From contig JAKCEB010000006.1 in the NCBI GenBank assembly GCA_021838305.1, forward strand, positions 1 to 40,209: DNA of 40,209 nucleotides. The letters are read 5' to 3'. The number at the start of each line of letters is the position of its first letter. The stretch's first letter is position 1. Positions 25,003-33,440 of this stretch are shown piece after piece. The position numbers and the translations under genes are program-made. The notes beneath the pieces were generated by a model, which made no database searches, was not told the origin of the DNA, and saw nothing but the letters and a program-made list of their open reading frames with translations. Source of the DNA: Actinomycetes bacterium. Its GTDB lineage: Bacteria; Actinomycetota; Acidimicrobiia; Acidimicrobiales; Palsa-688.

Positions 25003-26330
25003 CGGGCGGCGCTTCGGCCCGACGCTATACAGGCCGGGACGCCGGCACCGTCGTAGCTCGAACCGGCGAGGGCTACCCGAAGCGTAGCCTTTGCGAGCTC
25101 GCGACGAACGTCTCGCACCCAGCTCAAATGCCCAACGCGGTAGAGCGGGAAGGCGCCTGGCCATCTGCTCACCCGCCAATCGCCGGCCGATAGGTTCGTC
25201 CCCATGACGGTTGCGAGTTCGCCCAAAAGGATGTCCACCAGGTCGGTGTCGGAGTGAAGCGATGGTCGCGAATCACCATGGCGGCCGGTCGATATCCGTA
25301 GCACCATCCGGTCAGTGTTAGACGTCCAGTGAGGCCACTTGTTGGAGCCGAAGGAACAGGCGGTCATCAACATTGCCGCCGAAGGGGCGACGAGGACACC
25401 GTTGACGTCTCGCGCTACGTGCAGATCGGCGCGATCGACAGAAACTGTGGCGACGGCGACGTCGGTTGTCCGCAACGATCCGAGCCCGGAGGGTGCAAGT
25501 TCGCCGAGGATCGCCGCAGCGTCCGTCGAGCCCACCGCAAGGACCGCCGCGTCGTAGACGTCGTCGTCGATTCGAAGCGCGCCGGCAGGTTCGCGGGCGG
25601 CGCTCACCGAGGCGGCAGCTCGGGTAACGAAACGTACCCCGGCGGCGTCGAGGCGTTCGACGAGGCGTTCGACGAGGACGGACATACCGCCACGTGGGCT
25701 CAGGAATATCGGCGGGCGGGGTGCGCCGGGCGGGGGTAGCTGCTTTCGTAGTCCGATGAGAAGGCTGCGAGACGAGCGAGCAGCCTCCAGGAGGTTAGGG
25801 GCTGTGGCTGCGGCGCTCAGGTCGGCGGTCGACGCCGCGTGAATGCTTCCGAGGAGCGGCTCTACGAGGCGCTTCGCTACTTTGGTTCCGAAGCGCCCTG
25901 CGACTACGTCGTCCACGCTGGCATCGTCGCCGAGCGGCCTGCTCGGCGCCACCAGGTCCCACGCCGCCCTCGCCGCTCCTAGCGGACCGAGGAGCCTGCT
26001 CGTAGCGAGTGCTCGAAGATCCGTCGGCACCCCGAGGACTAGTCCGCTCGGAAGCCGGTGGAGGTGCCGATCGACGTATACGAGGGTTGCCCCTGCCTGC
26101 GGCGCGACGAGCTGCGAGGTAAGTCCGAGCGACTCTGCAAGTCCGACCGCCGCTTCGCTACGGGTCAGGAAGGCGTCGGGACCTTCGTCGACAGGCACCC
26201 CGGCGAACAAGGATGTTCTGATCTTCCCGCCCAAACGGTCGGGTTCGTAGACAGTGACGTCTGCGCGCTCGCACAACTCGAACGCGGCGGCGAGGCCGGT
26301 AATCCCCCCTCCGATCACCGCCACCCTCAT
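24960..26330 (-). CDS. hemY: Coproporphyrinogen III / protoporphyrinogen oxidase (HemY type)
   Basis: This 456-residue protein starts at ATG 26330 (MRVAVIGGGITGLAAAFEL), the FAD-binding start. The ORF-track version extends 82 residues into hemE and is rejected. Characteristic features are VTVYEPDRLGGKIRT, LSPRGGMSVLVERL and the C-terminal RVALAGSSYDGAGVPACIASGRSAA. In actinobacteria this FAD enzyme generally oxidises coproporphyrinogen III to coproporphyrin III in the coproporphyrin-dependent haem pathway. It is downstream of hemE on the same strand with a 16-base gap, so a haem operon is likely. It is not the same family branch as the FAD enzyme at 345-1601. The C-terminal end overlaps the toroid gene. 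Confidence 0.9.
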   Translation of the reverse strand: MRVAVIGGGITGLAAAFELCERADVTVYEPDRLGGKIRTSLFAGVPVDEGPDAFLTRSEAAVGLAESLGLTSQLVAPQAGATLVYVDRHLHRLPSGLVLGVPTDLRALATSRLLGPLGAARAAWDLVAPSRPLGDDASVDDVVAGRFGTKVAKRLVEPLLGSIHAASTADLSAAATAPNLLEAARSSRSLLIGLRKQLPPPGAPRPPIFLSPRGGMSVLVERLVERLDAAGVRFVTRAAASVSAAREPAGALRIDDDVYDAAVLAVGSTDAAAILGELAPSGLGSLRTTDVAVATVSVDRADLHVARDVNGVLVAPSAAMLMTACSFGSNKWPHWTSNTDRMVLRISTGRHGDSRPSLHSDTDLVDILLGELATVMGTNLSAGDWRVSRWPGAFPLYRVGHLSWVRDVRRELAKATLRVALAGSSYDGAGVPACIASGRSAARQVSATVSATSTNS

Positions 26331-26346
26331 CGAAGCGCCGAACTTG

Positions 26347-27432
26347 TCAACGGCTGCGCTCGAAAGAGTGGACCAGGTCGACGATCCTTGCCAGCACATC
26401 GGGATCGGTCTCCGGCATGACGCCGTGACCGAGGTTGAAGATGTGGCCGTCGACGCCCGAGTCTCGCGCCTCGTGAAGTATCCGCAGGGCGGCGGGCGCA
26501 GCAGCTTCCCAGCCCGCAACGCAAAAGGCAGGATCGAGGTTTCCCTGGAGGGCGACGGAGCCGCCGGTGCGCTCACGGGCCACGCCGAGCGGGACTCGCC
26601 AGTCGACCCCGACGACCGTCGCTCCAGCCCCGGGGATCATTCCGATCAGTTCGCCGGTTCCGACACCGAAGTAGATCAACGGGACTCCGCTGGAGGCCAA
26701 GGCTGCCAGGACCTTCGTGGTCGCCGGAAGCACGAAGCGCTCGTAAGTGGCCGGGTCGAGGGCGCCCGCCCAACTGTCGAAGAGCTGCACAGCTTGCGCC
26801 CCGGCGGCTATCTGGGCTTCGGCGCTGGCAATAGCCTGGTCGGCCAGTCGATCGAGGAGAGCCAACCAAAGGGCTGTATCGGCGAGCATCAGGGTCTTCG
26901 TCTGCACATAGTCACGCGAGGGTCGCCCCTCGATCAGATAGCTGGCGACGGTGAAGGGTGCACCCGCGAAACCTATTAGCGGTATCGTCAGCTCCCTCGC
27001 CAGGATCCGGACGGTTTCGATTAGCCACGGAGCATCAGCTTCGACGTCGAAAGGTCGCACGCGCTCGAGGTCGGCGGCTGATCTGAAAGGCTTCTCGACG
27101 ACGGGGCCTACACCGGACTTGATGTCGACGCCGAATCCCGTCGCCGCCGGCGGTACTACGATGTCCGAGAAGACGATGGCGGCGTCAACGCCGTAGCGCC
27201 GCACTGGCTGCAGAGTTACTTCGACTGCGAGGTCTGGGCGCATCAGGGATTCGAGGAGCCCCTCGTCGCCTCGAACCCTGCGGTACTCCGGGAGAGCGCG
27301 TCCGGCTTGGCGCATGAACCATACAGGTGTCGTCGGGACGGGCTCACGGCGGCACGAAGCTAGGAAGAAATGTTCGGGCGGCGCTGTCACGGTAGTGACG
27401 CTACCCGCCTCGGATGGATGCGTGGCTTGCAA
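26347..27432 (-). CDS. hemE: Uroporphyrinogen decarboxylase
   Basis: The protein has 361 residues from TTG 27432; GTG 27390 is a possible shorter start that fits the usual 340-355 length. The signature PVWFMRQAGRALPEYR is complete, with the two Arg that bind the porphyrinogen carboxylates and the nearby catalytic Asp in AAIVFSDIVV. Further family text includes GFAGAPFTVASYLIEG and LFDSWAGAL, plus GHGVMPETDPD near the end. The enzyme removes four acetate carboxyls from uroporphyrinogen III to give coproporphyrinogen III. It is followed by hemY 16 bases downstream. It is divergent from the HelD-like gene at 27468. Confidence 0.94.
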   Translation of the reverse strand: MQATHPSEAGSVTTVTAPPEHFFLASCRREPVPTTPVWFMRQAGRALPEYRRVRGDEGLLESLMRPDLAVEVTLQPVRRYGVDAAIVFSDIVVPPAATGFGVDIKSGVGPVVEKPFRSAADLERVRPFDVEADAPWLIETVRILARELTIPLIGFAGAPFTVASYLIEGRPSRDYVQTKTLMLADTALWLALLDRLADQAIASAEAQIAAGAQAVQLFDSWAGALDPATYERFVLPATTKVLAALASSGVPLIYFGVGTGELIGMIPGAGATVVGVDWRVPLGVARERTGGSVALQGNLDPAFCVAGWEAAAPAALRILHEARDSGVDGHIFNLGHGVMPETDPDVLARIVDLVHSFERSR

Positions 27433-27467
27433 AGGCGGCCGTCACCACGCAAAGTGGTTGTTCCCTT

Positions 27468-29690
27468 ATGGCGCACCCCGACGTCCATTCAGAGCAGGAG
27501 TACGTGGACCTGGCATACGCCAGGCTTTCGGCGATGCGTGATGCGACCCAGTCGATGCTACGCGAAGCCTTCTCGGACAAGAGCAGCGGGTTTCAGGCGG
27601 TAACCGAACGTGATGTCCGGGTTCGAAGCGGACTGAGCCGCTTGGAGCACCTTTTTATCGGGACGGAATCTCTCGTGTTCGGGCGTATCGACAACGCGGG
27701 CAGCGGGCCGAGCTATCACGGTCTCGAGTCGTTCCATATAGGCCGCCTTGGTGTATCGGGCGCCGACCAGGAACCGCTCGTCGTCGACTGGCGCGCCCCT
27801 GTCGCGGAGCCTTTCTACCGGGCTACCGGTGCGCATCCGATGGGCCTGTCGAGGCGTCGCCATCTGCTTTGCAACGGTTCGCGCGTGCTCGACCTCGAAG
27901 ACGAGCTGTTCGACAGCGAAGGCGACGCCGTCGGTCGCTCGTTGGGCCTGGAAGGCCGCCAGGTGCTCTTTGCGAGCCTGGACCGGTCCCGCTCGGGACG
28001 GATGCGTGACATCGTCGCGACGGTCCAAGGCGAGCAGGACGAGATCATCAGGGCGCCGTTGCCGGGTGTGATCGTGGTTCAGGGGGGTCCCGGAACAGGT
28101 AAGACGGCTGTCGCCCTCCACAGGGCCGCATACCTCCTCTACACGCACAGGTTTCCCCTCGAGAAGCAGGGCGTTCTGGTGGTCGGCCCCAACCGGACCT
28201 TTCTCAGGTACATCGAGCACGTACTTCCGTCGCTCGACGAGACAGGCGTCGAGATGTCCACGGTCAACGGTTTGTACCCGTCGACGGCCGTGGCTGCGAC
28301 AGGCGTGAAGGAGAACGTCGTGGTCGCAAAGCTGAAAGGCGACGGCCGAATGGCGAAGGTTCTGGCGCGCGCTGTAGCCGGACGGGAGAGGCCCCTTCGC
28401 CACGACGTCCGCATCCCTTACGGGGGGAGGACGCTCCGCCTAAGCGTGGCCGTCTCGGAGCAGATCGTTGCGGCGGCCAGACGCAGGCCGGGCACCCACA
28501 ACGCCCGTCGACGAATTGTGGAGGCTTACCTGTGGCGCTACCTGGCGACCCAACTCGTCGACGACCGCGATTCCCCAGCCGACTCTCCTACGGTGGATCC
28601 GACAGAGCTCGGACGCGCCCTCAGGCGCATCCCCGAGGTAGCCGAAGCGCTCGAACGGATCTGGCCCCTCCTCAGCCCCGAGCAGTTCCTGCGCGACCTG
28701 TACGGGGCCAAAGCCCTACTGGACCTCGCGGCTGGAAGCATTCTCGGCGAGGATGAAAAGGCGCTGCTTCTGCGAGACCGCGGCGAGTCCCTGGAAGCGG
28801 CTCGTTGGACCGAGTCGGATGTCGCCCTCCTCGACGAAGCGTTGGCCCTCCTCGGTGCACGCCACAAGGGAGCGGCCGACCCGGCAGGATCGCAGCGCTC
28901 CTACGGGCATGTCGTAGTCGACGAAGCGCAGGACCTTTCACCTATGCAGCTTCGGATGATCGCAAGGCGATCTCTGTCCGCATCGATGACGTTGGTCGGC
29001 GATATCGCCCAGGCGACGGGCGCGGTGGTCCCGGCGTCGTGGGGTGAAGTCGTGGCCAATCTCGCGCCGCGCCGGGACTGGAAGCTCCTCGAGCTGTCGG
29101 TCAACTACCGGACGCCGAGCGAAATAATGGACGTCGCCGCCCAGGTTCTCCGGGCGGTCGACCCGTCGATGAGGCCGCCTGAATCGGTCCGCTCGTCGGG
29201 GCGCCCCCCGAGGGTGCTCCGAGCGAACCCCGCAGGCGGGAGCGGGGAGCTTCTCGAACGTTTCGTCGGCGCGCTCGGCGACGAGATCGCCGAGCTCGTG
29301 GCCCGGACGGCGGCAGGCCGAGCGGGTCGCTTACCGGGCGATGCGCCGCCTCTCGGCGGTGGCGTCGTGGCGACCCCGGGGTCGTGGGAGGGGACCCTCG
29401 CAGTGATAACCGCACCCAGCATCATTGCGGCTGTATCCGGCGCAATGAGCGACGCCGGTATCGTTTTCGGCGTGGCGGGCAGAGAGGCGCTCGACCGTTC
29501 GATCACGGTGCTTTCCGTGGATGACGCGAAGGGACTCGAGTTCGATTCGGTCCTAGTCGTCGAACCGGCGAAAGTGGCAGCGGAGAGCCTTCAGGGACTG
29601 CGCGGCCTGTACGTGGCGTTCACTCGGGCGACGCAGAGCCTCGCGGTTGTCTACAGCGACGAGTTGCCGGTACACCTCGACTTTCGTTAG
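27468..29690 (+). CDS. helD: HelD-like superfamily 1 motor ATPase (RNA polymerase recycling type)
   Basis: This 740-residue protein starts at ATG 27468 (MAHPDVHSEQE), clear of the hemE start; the ORF-track form begins 18 residues earlier, within hemE. An N-terminal coiled region is followed by VVDWRAPVAEPFYRATGAHP, a signature of HelD proteins. Walker A is VIVVQGGPGTGKTAVALHRAA (about residues 206-213), Walker B is HVVVDEAQDLSPMQLRMI (about 485), and the motif VI region is LYVAFTRATQSLAVVY. HelD binds RNA polymerase and releases stalled complexes; some actinobacterial relatives (HelR) protect against rifamycins. Whether this one does so is inference. Confidence 0.9.
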   Translation: MAHPDVHSEQEYVDLAYARLSAMRDATQSMLREAFSDKSSGFQAVTERDVRVRSGLSRLEHLFIGTESLVFGRIDNAGSGPSYHGLESFHIGRLGVSGADQEPLVVDWRAPVAEPFYRATGAHPMGLSRRRHLLCNGSRVLDLEDELFDSEGDAVGRSLGLEGRQVLFASLDRSRSGRMRDIVATVQGEQDEIIRAPLPGVIVVQGGPGTGKTAVALHRAAYLLYTHRFPLEKQGVLVVGPNRTFLRYIEHVLPSLDETGVEMSTVNGLYPSTAVAATGVKENVVVAKLKGDGRMAKVLARAVAGRERPLRHDVRIPYGGRTLRLSVAVSEQIVAAARRRPGTHNARRRIVEAYLWRYLATQLVDDRDSPADSPTVDPTELGRALRRIPEVAEALERIWPLLSPEQFLRDLYGAKALLDLAAGSILGEDEKALLLRDRGESLEAARWTESDVALLDEALALLGARHKGAADPAGSQRSYGHVVVDEAQDLSPMQLRMIARRSLSASMTLVGDIAQATGAVVPASWGEVVANLAPRRDWKLLELSVNYRTPSEIMDVAAQVLRAVDPSMRPPESVRSSGRPPRVLRANPAGGSGELLERFVGALGDEIAELVARTAAGRAGRLPGDAPPLGGGVVATPGSWEGTLAVITAPSIIAAVSGAMSDAGIVFGVAGREALDRSITVLSVDDAKGLEFDSVLVVEPAKVAAESLQGLRGLYVAFTRATQSLAVVYSDELPVHLDFR

Positions 29691-29724
29691 GTGTCCGCGT
29701 CACGGGTTGGTAGTGTCGCCGCTC

Positions 29725-30276
29725 ATGGGAATCGGGCCCGACCTGAAAGCTGAACTCGTCAAGCTGGTTCGTGAGCAGGGATTCGAGCGTCGAAGCGAAC
29801 CGTTCCAGCTGACGTCAGGAGGCTGGAGCCACGACTACGTGGACGGGAAATACGCCCTTTCCAGGGGCTCGGCGCTTCGTCGGGCGGCCGAGGGCGTTTG
29901 CGACGCGGTTGGGGGTGGGTTCACCGCCGTCGGAGGCCCGACGATGGGCGCTGACGCTCTTGCCCACGCCGTGTGCCTCATCTCGGGCTGCTCGTGGTTC
30001 TCGGTGCGCAAGGAGGCCAAAGGTCACGGCCGCCGGTCCTGGGTCGAAGGTGCGCGCCTGGACGACTCCGCGTCGGTCCTGATGGTAGAGGACGTGGTCT
30101 CGACCGGCGCATCGCTTCTTCGTGCGGCGGATCACGTACGCGACCTCGGCGCGATGATCGTCGCTGCGACTGCGCTGGTCGATCGCAGCCCGAGAGTCGC
30201 GGAGACTTTCCGAGAGGCCGGTATACGCTGGGAGCCCCTGCTCACCTGGAAGGATCTACAGATCGATCCGCTCTGA
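29725..30276 (+). CDS. pyrE: Orotate phosphoribosyltransferase
   Basis: This 183-residue protein starts at ATG 29725 (MGIGPDLKAEL); the ORF-track start at 29647 is inside helD. The PRPP-binding motif VLMVEDVVSTGASLLRAAD (D/E-D-V-x-S/T-G-xS) is characteristic. FQLTSGGWSHDYVDGKYALS and TAVGGPTMGADALAHAV match OPRTase strands, and SVRKEAKGHGRRSWVEG is the mobile loop with Lys and His for catalysis. It joins orotate and PRPP to make OMP in pyrimidine synthesis. It overlaps the convergent MarR gene by 21 bases. No other pyr genes are in view. Confidence 0.92.
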   Translation: MGIGPDLKAELVKLVREQGFERRSEPFQLTSGGWSHDYVDGKYALSRGSALRRAAEGVCDAVGGGFTAVGGPTMGADALAHAVCLISGCSWFSVRKEAKGHGRRSWVEGARLDDSASVLMVEDVVSTGASLLRAADHVRDLGAMIVAATALVDRSPRVAETFREAGIRWEPLLTWKDLQIDPL

Positions 30277-30840
30277 GCCGTAGCGGAGGGCAGACTCCAC
30301 CCGGCTCAACCCGTCGTCGAGGAGGTTCAGGTCGCCGAGAGGGTCTATCAGGTAGTGGCGGACACCTTCCACGTGGGTGGGAGCGGCCTCGGTCAGCAAG
30401 GCCCTCCCAGATGGCGTGAGCGATGCGAACGTCCCGCGCCGGTCGACCGGGCACGACCGTCTTGCGACCAGTCCGCTCCTTACGAGCGCGGTCACGCGCC
30501 TGGTCAGACCGCTCCGGGAAAGCCGGAGAAGGTCGGCAAGGTCAGACATGCGCAATCCGTCGGGGCCGGCATCTCCGAGGTGCACAAGCACGGCGTACCC
30601 GCCGAGAGTGAGCTGGTGGGATTCCCTCAAATCTCGATCGAGAAGGTAGTGGATCTCCGATTCCGCGCGGAGGAGCCGCCTCCATATGACTTGCTCCTCG
30701 TCGGAGAGCCAGCGGGTCCCGAGCGCAGCTTGACCGGTCGCTGCTCCGGCAGTCAGGTAGGGTGCTGTCAGCTCTGACGAATTGTCGTCGGTCGGGGCGC
30801 GGCTGACGCAACTAGAAGAGACCACTTCACTTGGAGACAT
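30256..30840 (-). CDS. MarR family transcriptional regulator
   Basis: This 194-residue protein starts at ATG 30840. A disordered N-terminus of about 45 residues (with several Ser/Thr) is followed by the winged-helix core: LTLGGYAVLVHLGDAG, MSDLADLLRLSRSGLTRRVTALVRSGLVARRSCPVDRRGTFASLTPSGRALL. The DRRGTFASLT wing is typical of MarR. Helices at both ends form the dimer interface. MarR proteins bind small ligands and repress nearby genes, often divergent ones. The divergent gene here is the sigma factor at 30924, and an imperfect inverted repeat lies in between. Its end overlaps pyrE by 21 bases. Confidence 0.92.
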   Translation of the reverse strand: MSPSEVVSSSCVSRAPTDDNSSELTAPYLTAGAATGQAALGTRWLSDEEQVIWRRLLRAESEIHYLLDRDLRESHQLTLGGYAVLVHLGDAGPDGLRMSDLADLLRLSRSGLTRRVTALVRSGLVARRSCPVDRRGTFASLTPSGRALLTEAAPTHVEGVRHYLIDPLGDLNLLDDGLSRVESALRYGSERIDL

Positions 30841-30868
30841 CTGTCAGGTAGAATTCATTCCCTGGCAG
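30841..30868. promoter_or_regulatory. Imperfect inverted repeat, candidate MarR operator
   Basis: CTGTCAGG-N12-CCTGGCAG has arms matching at 7 of 8 positions. It starts at the base before the MarR ATG and lies 55 bases upstream of the sigma-factor start. TAGAAT at 30849-30854 within the spacer resembles a -10 box for the sigma gene. Binding is inferred from position only. Confidence 0.4.
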
Positions 30869-30923
30869 GCTTAGAAGCTGGCCTTGTGCACCCGCCCAGG
30901 GTACTCGGGAAAGACGAGGACGA

Positions 30924-31859
<936 letters not shown>

Positions 31860-31885
31860 CGGCCCTTCGAGTCCTTTCACTCCAG

Positions 31886-32326
31886 TCAGAGTCCCCGGCC
31901 GCCAAAGCCTCTCGGGATGTGCGAAAGAACGACCGACGCGACTACGTGGAGGCTCTTTGCTGAGACCAGGACGACGGCGAACCTTCCTGCCTGCGTCTGC
32001 GGTGCAAGCTCGACTTGGCCGGCCTTGAAGTCCCCCTGGAACGCCATGGCGCAGATCTCGGTGTCCTTCTCAGCGGTGAGGGCACCCTTTTCCGTCGACG
32101 ACAGTGGCAGCCGGACCGAACCGAGAGGAAGCTCGTGCACCCCGACGAGCCTGACGTCGTTACTGTGGAGGGAGGAGCGACCGACCGGTATCGCCCGGAA
32201 GCAGACCGACACCGAGGCATTCGACAGTTTCGGGGTCGAGGAACATCCAGCGAGACCCATGACCATTAGGACGAGCACCGCCGCTAAAGCGACGCGAGGC
32301 TTGACGAAGGCGAAGACGACTTTCAT
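31886..32326 (-). CDS. Putative lipoprotein of unknown function
   Basis: This 146-residue protein starts at ATG 32326, overlapping the UPF0104 stop (ATGA). The N-terminus has Lys/Arg, a hydrophobic segment (VALAAVLVLMVMG) and lipobox LAGC, so it should be a membrane-anchored exported lipoprotein. The mature part (SVCFRAIPVGRSSL, KDTEICAMAFQGDFKAGQVELAP, RFAVVLVSAKSLHVVASVVL) looks like a small beta-rich domain with two cysteines. No family is recognised. It is co-transcribed with the UPF0104 gene and converges on the sigma-factor gene with 26 bases between. Confidence 0.75.
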   Translation of the reverse strand: MKVVFAFVKPRVALAAVLVLMVMGLAGCSSTPKLSNASVSVCFRAIPVGRSSLHSNDVRLVGVHELPLGSVRLPLSSTEKGALTAEKDTEICAMAFQGDFKAGQVELAPQTQAGRFAVVLVSAKSLHVVASVVLSHIPRGFGGRGL

Positions 32327-33429
32327 GGCGACGACTCAAGTTCGTCCAATGCCAGGCCTCCCGCCTCGGATCCGCCCGGGGGGTTCGGGCCGGGGGCGCC
32401 CGGGCGGTCCTGCAACTCTGAAGGCGCTCTCCTCGAAGCGACCGCCAAAGTGGCCCAGGCGACCCAACCCACGGCGAGCATGAGCCAATAAGAAACGAGC
32501 CTGTAAAGCAGGACGGCAGCGACGGTGGATACCTCAGCTCCCCCGAAAGTGACCAGGGCCACGGTAAGGCTTCCCTCGACGGCACCGAGGCCGCCGGGGG
32601 TTACCGGCAAGTTGGATGCGAGCTGGCCGGCCGCATAGGCGAGGAGGAGCCCTCTCCACGGGACACCAACTCCGACAGCGTAGAACGACAGCACGAGACA
32701 TGACAGGTCGGCCAGCCAATTGCACGCGGCCATGACCGCCGCGCGGATCCATTGCTTGCGCGAGGGGTTGACTGCGGAAAGCTCCGCGATCCACCCGTTC
32801 ACGACATCGTCGGGGGACTTGGCGGATCGGCGCCGGCGGAGAGCTCTCTGCGAGAGCGCGACGAGGCTCACAAGATGGCGCAGCAACCTGCGTCGCTCGA
32901 CGAAAGCCACGACCAGGACTATGGCGACGACGATGATCCCGAGGATCGCCTCGACGAGGTCGTAAGAGCTCCCGCTCGAAGCAGCGACGGCCAGCCCTAC
33001 GAGCGACAACGTGGTCAACGCGAGAAACGTGAGCATGTTGAATGCGACGAGGACCCAGCCTGACAGGACGTCGGTTGCGCCATGCCTGCGAAACTGGCGG
33101 AACAGGTAGGCCAGGTAGATGACGGTGCCCCCGGGGAACGACGATTGGATCGATGAGCCGGCGAGGGTAATTCCCATCATCGTGCCTGCCCCGATCTCAA
33201 TCTTTCCGGCCCGAAGCAGGCGGCGTTGCAGGGAGGAGAGGGCGGCGAAGGATCCGATCTCTCCCGCCACCGCAAGAAGCATCCACCACCACCTGAAGTG
33301 ACTCAGATAGCCGGAAATGCCGGCGAGCTCACCCGTCTTGCCCGATATCGCCCACGCTCCGACACCCAGTGCGACGAGTCCGATGGCCGCACGAAGAGCG
33401 GGCCACGCCCATCGCGGTCGCCTGCCCAC
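32323..33429 (-). CDS. UPF0104 / lysylphosphatidylglycerol synthase-like membrane protein
   Basis: This 368-residue protein starts at GTG 33429. It has about eight membrane helices (AIGLVALGVGAWAI, WWWMLLAVAGEIGSF, MLTFLALTTLSLVGLAVA, LVEAILGIIVVAIVLVVAF and others). The family signature LPVTPGGLGAVEGSLTVAL, found in the flippase-like part of MprF and in AglD-type proteins, is clear. The C-terminal 35 residues are Pro/Gly-rich. Such proteins move or help move lipids or lipid-linked groups across the membrane. It begins only 11 bases after the relaxase stop on the same strand, so the two may share a transcript, and it overlaps the lipoprotein gene by 4 bases. Confidence 0.87.
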   Translation of the reverse strand: MGRRPRWAWPALRAAIGLVALGVGAWAISGKTGELAGISGYLSHFRWWWMLLAVAGEIGSFAALSSLQRRLLRAGKIEIGAGTMMGITLAGSSIQSSFPGGTVIYLAYLFRQFRRHGATDVLSGWVLVAFNMLTFLALTTLSLVGLAVAASSGSSYDLVEAILGIIVVAIVLVVAFVERRRLLRHLVSLVALSQRALRRRRSAKSPDDVVNGWIAELSAVNPSRKQWIRAAVMAACNWLADLSCLVLSFYAVGVGVPWRGLLLAYAAGQLASNLPVTPGGLGAVEGSLTVALVTFGGAEVSTVAAVLLYRLVSYWLMLAVGWVAWATLAVASRRAPSELQDRPGAPGPNPPGGSEAGGLALDELESSP

Positions 33430-33440
33430 CGATCTACCCG

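Noticed and set aside
24331-25179. 282-aa minus-strand ORF
   Set aside because: Antisense to the toroid gene and out of frame with hemY; Arg/Ser-rich without domains.
31917-32483. 188-aa plus-strand ORF opposite the lipoprotein
   Set aside because: Antisense to a lipoprotein with a clear signal and lipobox; no coding character of its own.
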